From Paracoccaceae bacterium (GTDB lineage: Bacteria > Pseudomonadota > Alphaproteobacteria > Rhodobacterales > Rhodobacteraceae), in NCBI GenBank assembly GCA_020832725.1, contig JAFIEC010000177.1:1-6476 (forward strand): a DNA stretch of 6,476 nt, given 5' to 3'. Each line of letters starts with the position of its first letter. Positions within the stretch are counted from its first letter, which is position 1. The translations under genes were made by a program, and so were the position numbers. The notes beneath the pieces are model-generated. The model was not told the origin of the DNA, made no database searches, and saw only the letters and a program-made list of their open reading frames with translations. Below, one piece after another: positions 6,443 to 6,476 of the stretch.

Positions 6443-6476
6443 GGGGGGGGGGCGCGGGGGCCCGCGCCCCCCCCCC
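6443..6476. repeat. G-run/C-run fold-back palindrome at the contig end
   Basis: A run of ten G followed by CGCGGG (6443-6458) is mirrored exactly by CCCGCG and ten C (6461-6476) around a 2-nt GG spacer, a 16-bp perfect inverted repeat ending at the last base. The G-run starts at 6440. Its composition is unlike any coding sequence here and its position at the very terminus fits low-quality sequencing or assembly error rather than biology. The 70 bases right of tctB hold no other supported feature. Confidence 0.75.

Overview
The window looks like chromosomal DNA from a high-GC proteobacterium. Third codon positions are strongly G/C, gene ends overlap tightly, and the tripartite tricarboxylate (TTT) transporter and class III CoA-transferase genes are of types abundant in Rhodobacterales, other Alphaproteobacteria and Burkholderiales. 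An alphaproteobacterium is my best guess, but nothing in the window fixes the taxon.

All six supported protein genes are on the minus strand, so transcription runs from right to left. In transcription order they are: tctB (6406-5942), tctA (5932-4436), a family III CoA-transferase (4394-3207), a small cupin thiol dioxygenase of the 3-mercaptopropionate dioxygenase type (3202-2618), an atypical enoyl-CoA hydratase/isomerase (2621-1839), and a single-chain ADP-forming acyl-CoA synthetase (1846 to beyond base 1, cut by the left edge). The junctions are a 9-nt gap, a 41-nt gap, a 4-nt gap, a 4-nt overlap (ATGA) and an 8-nt overlap. This is almost certainly one polycistronic operon whose promoter lies off the right edge. 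No tRNA, rRNA, mobile element, CRISPR array, terminator or internal promoter was seen.

Together the genes suggest uptake of a small carboxylate (TctAB plus an unseen TctC binding protein), oxidation of a thiol to a sulfinate, and CoA-level processing. The closest characterised logic is catabolism of 3-mercaptopropionate in Variovorax paradoxus TBEA6 and Advenella mimigardefordensis: thiol dioxygenase to 3-sulfinopropionate, class III CoA-transferase to 3-sulfinopropionyl-CoA, then desulfination to propionyl-CoA and sulfite. The desulfinase (an acyl-CoA dehydrogenase homologue) is not in this window. Instead there are a crotonase lacking the usual catalytic glutamates and an ADP-forming acyl-CoA synthetase. 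Whether these replace the known last step, or serve another acid, is the main open question.

The right terminus (about 6436-6476) is a G-run/C-run fold-back palindrome that looks like a contig-end artefact. The left end cuts the synthetase gene and should also be read with caution.
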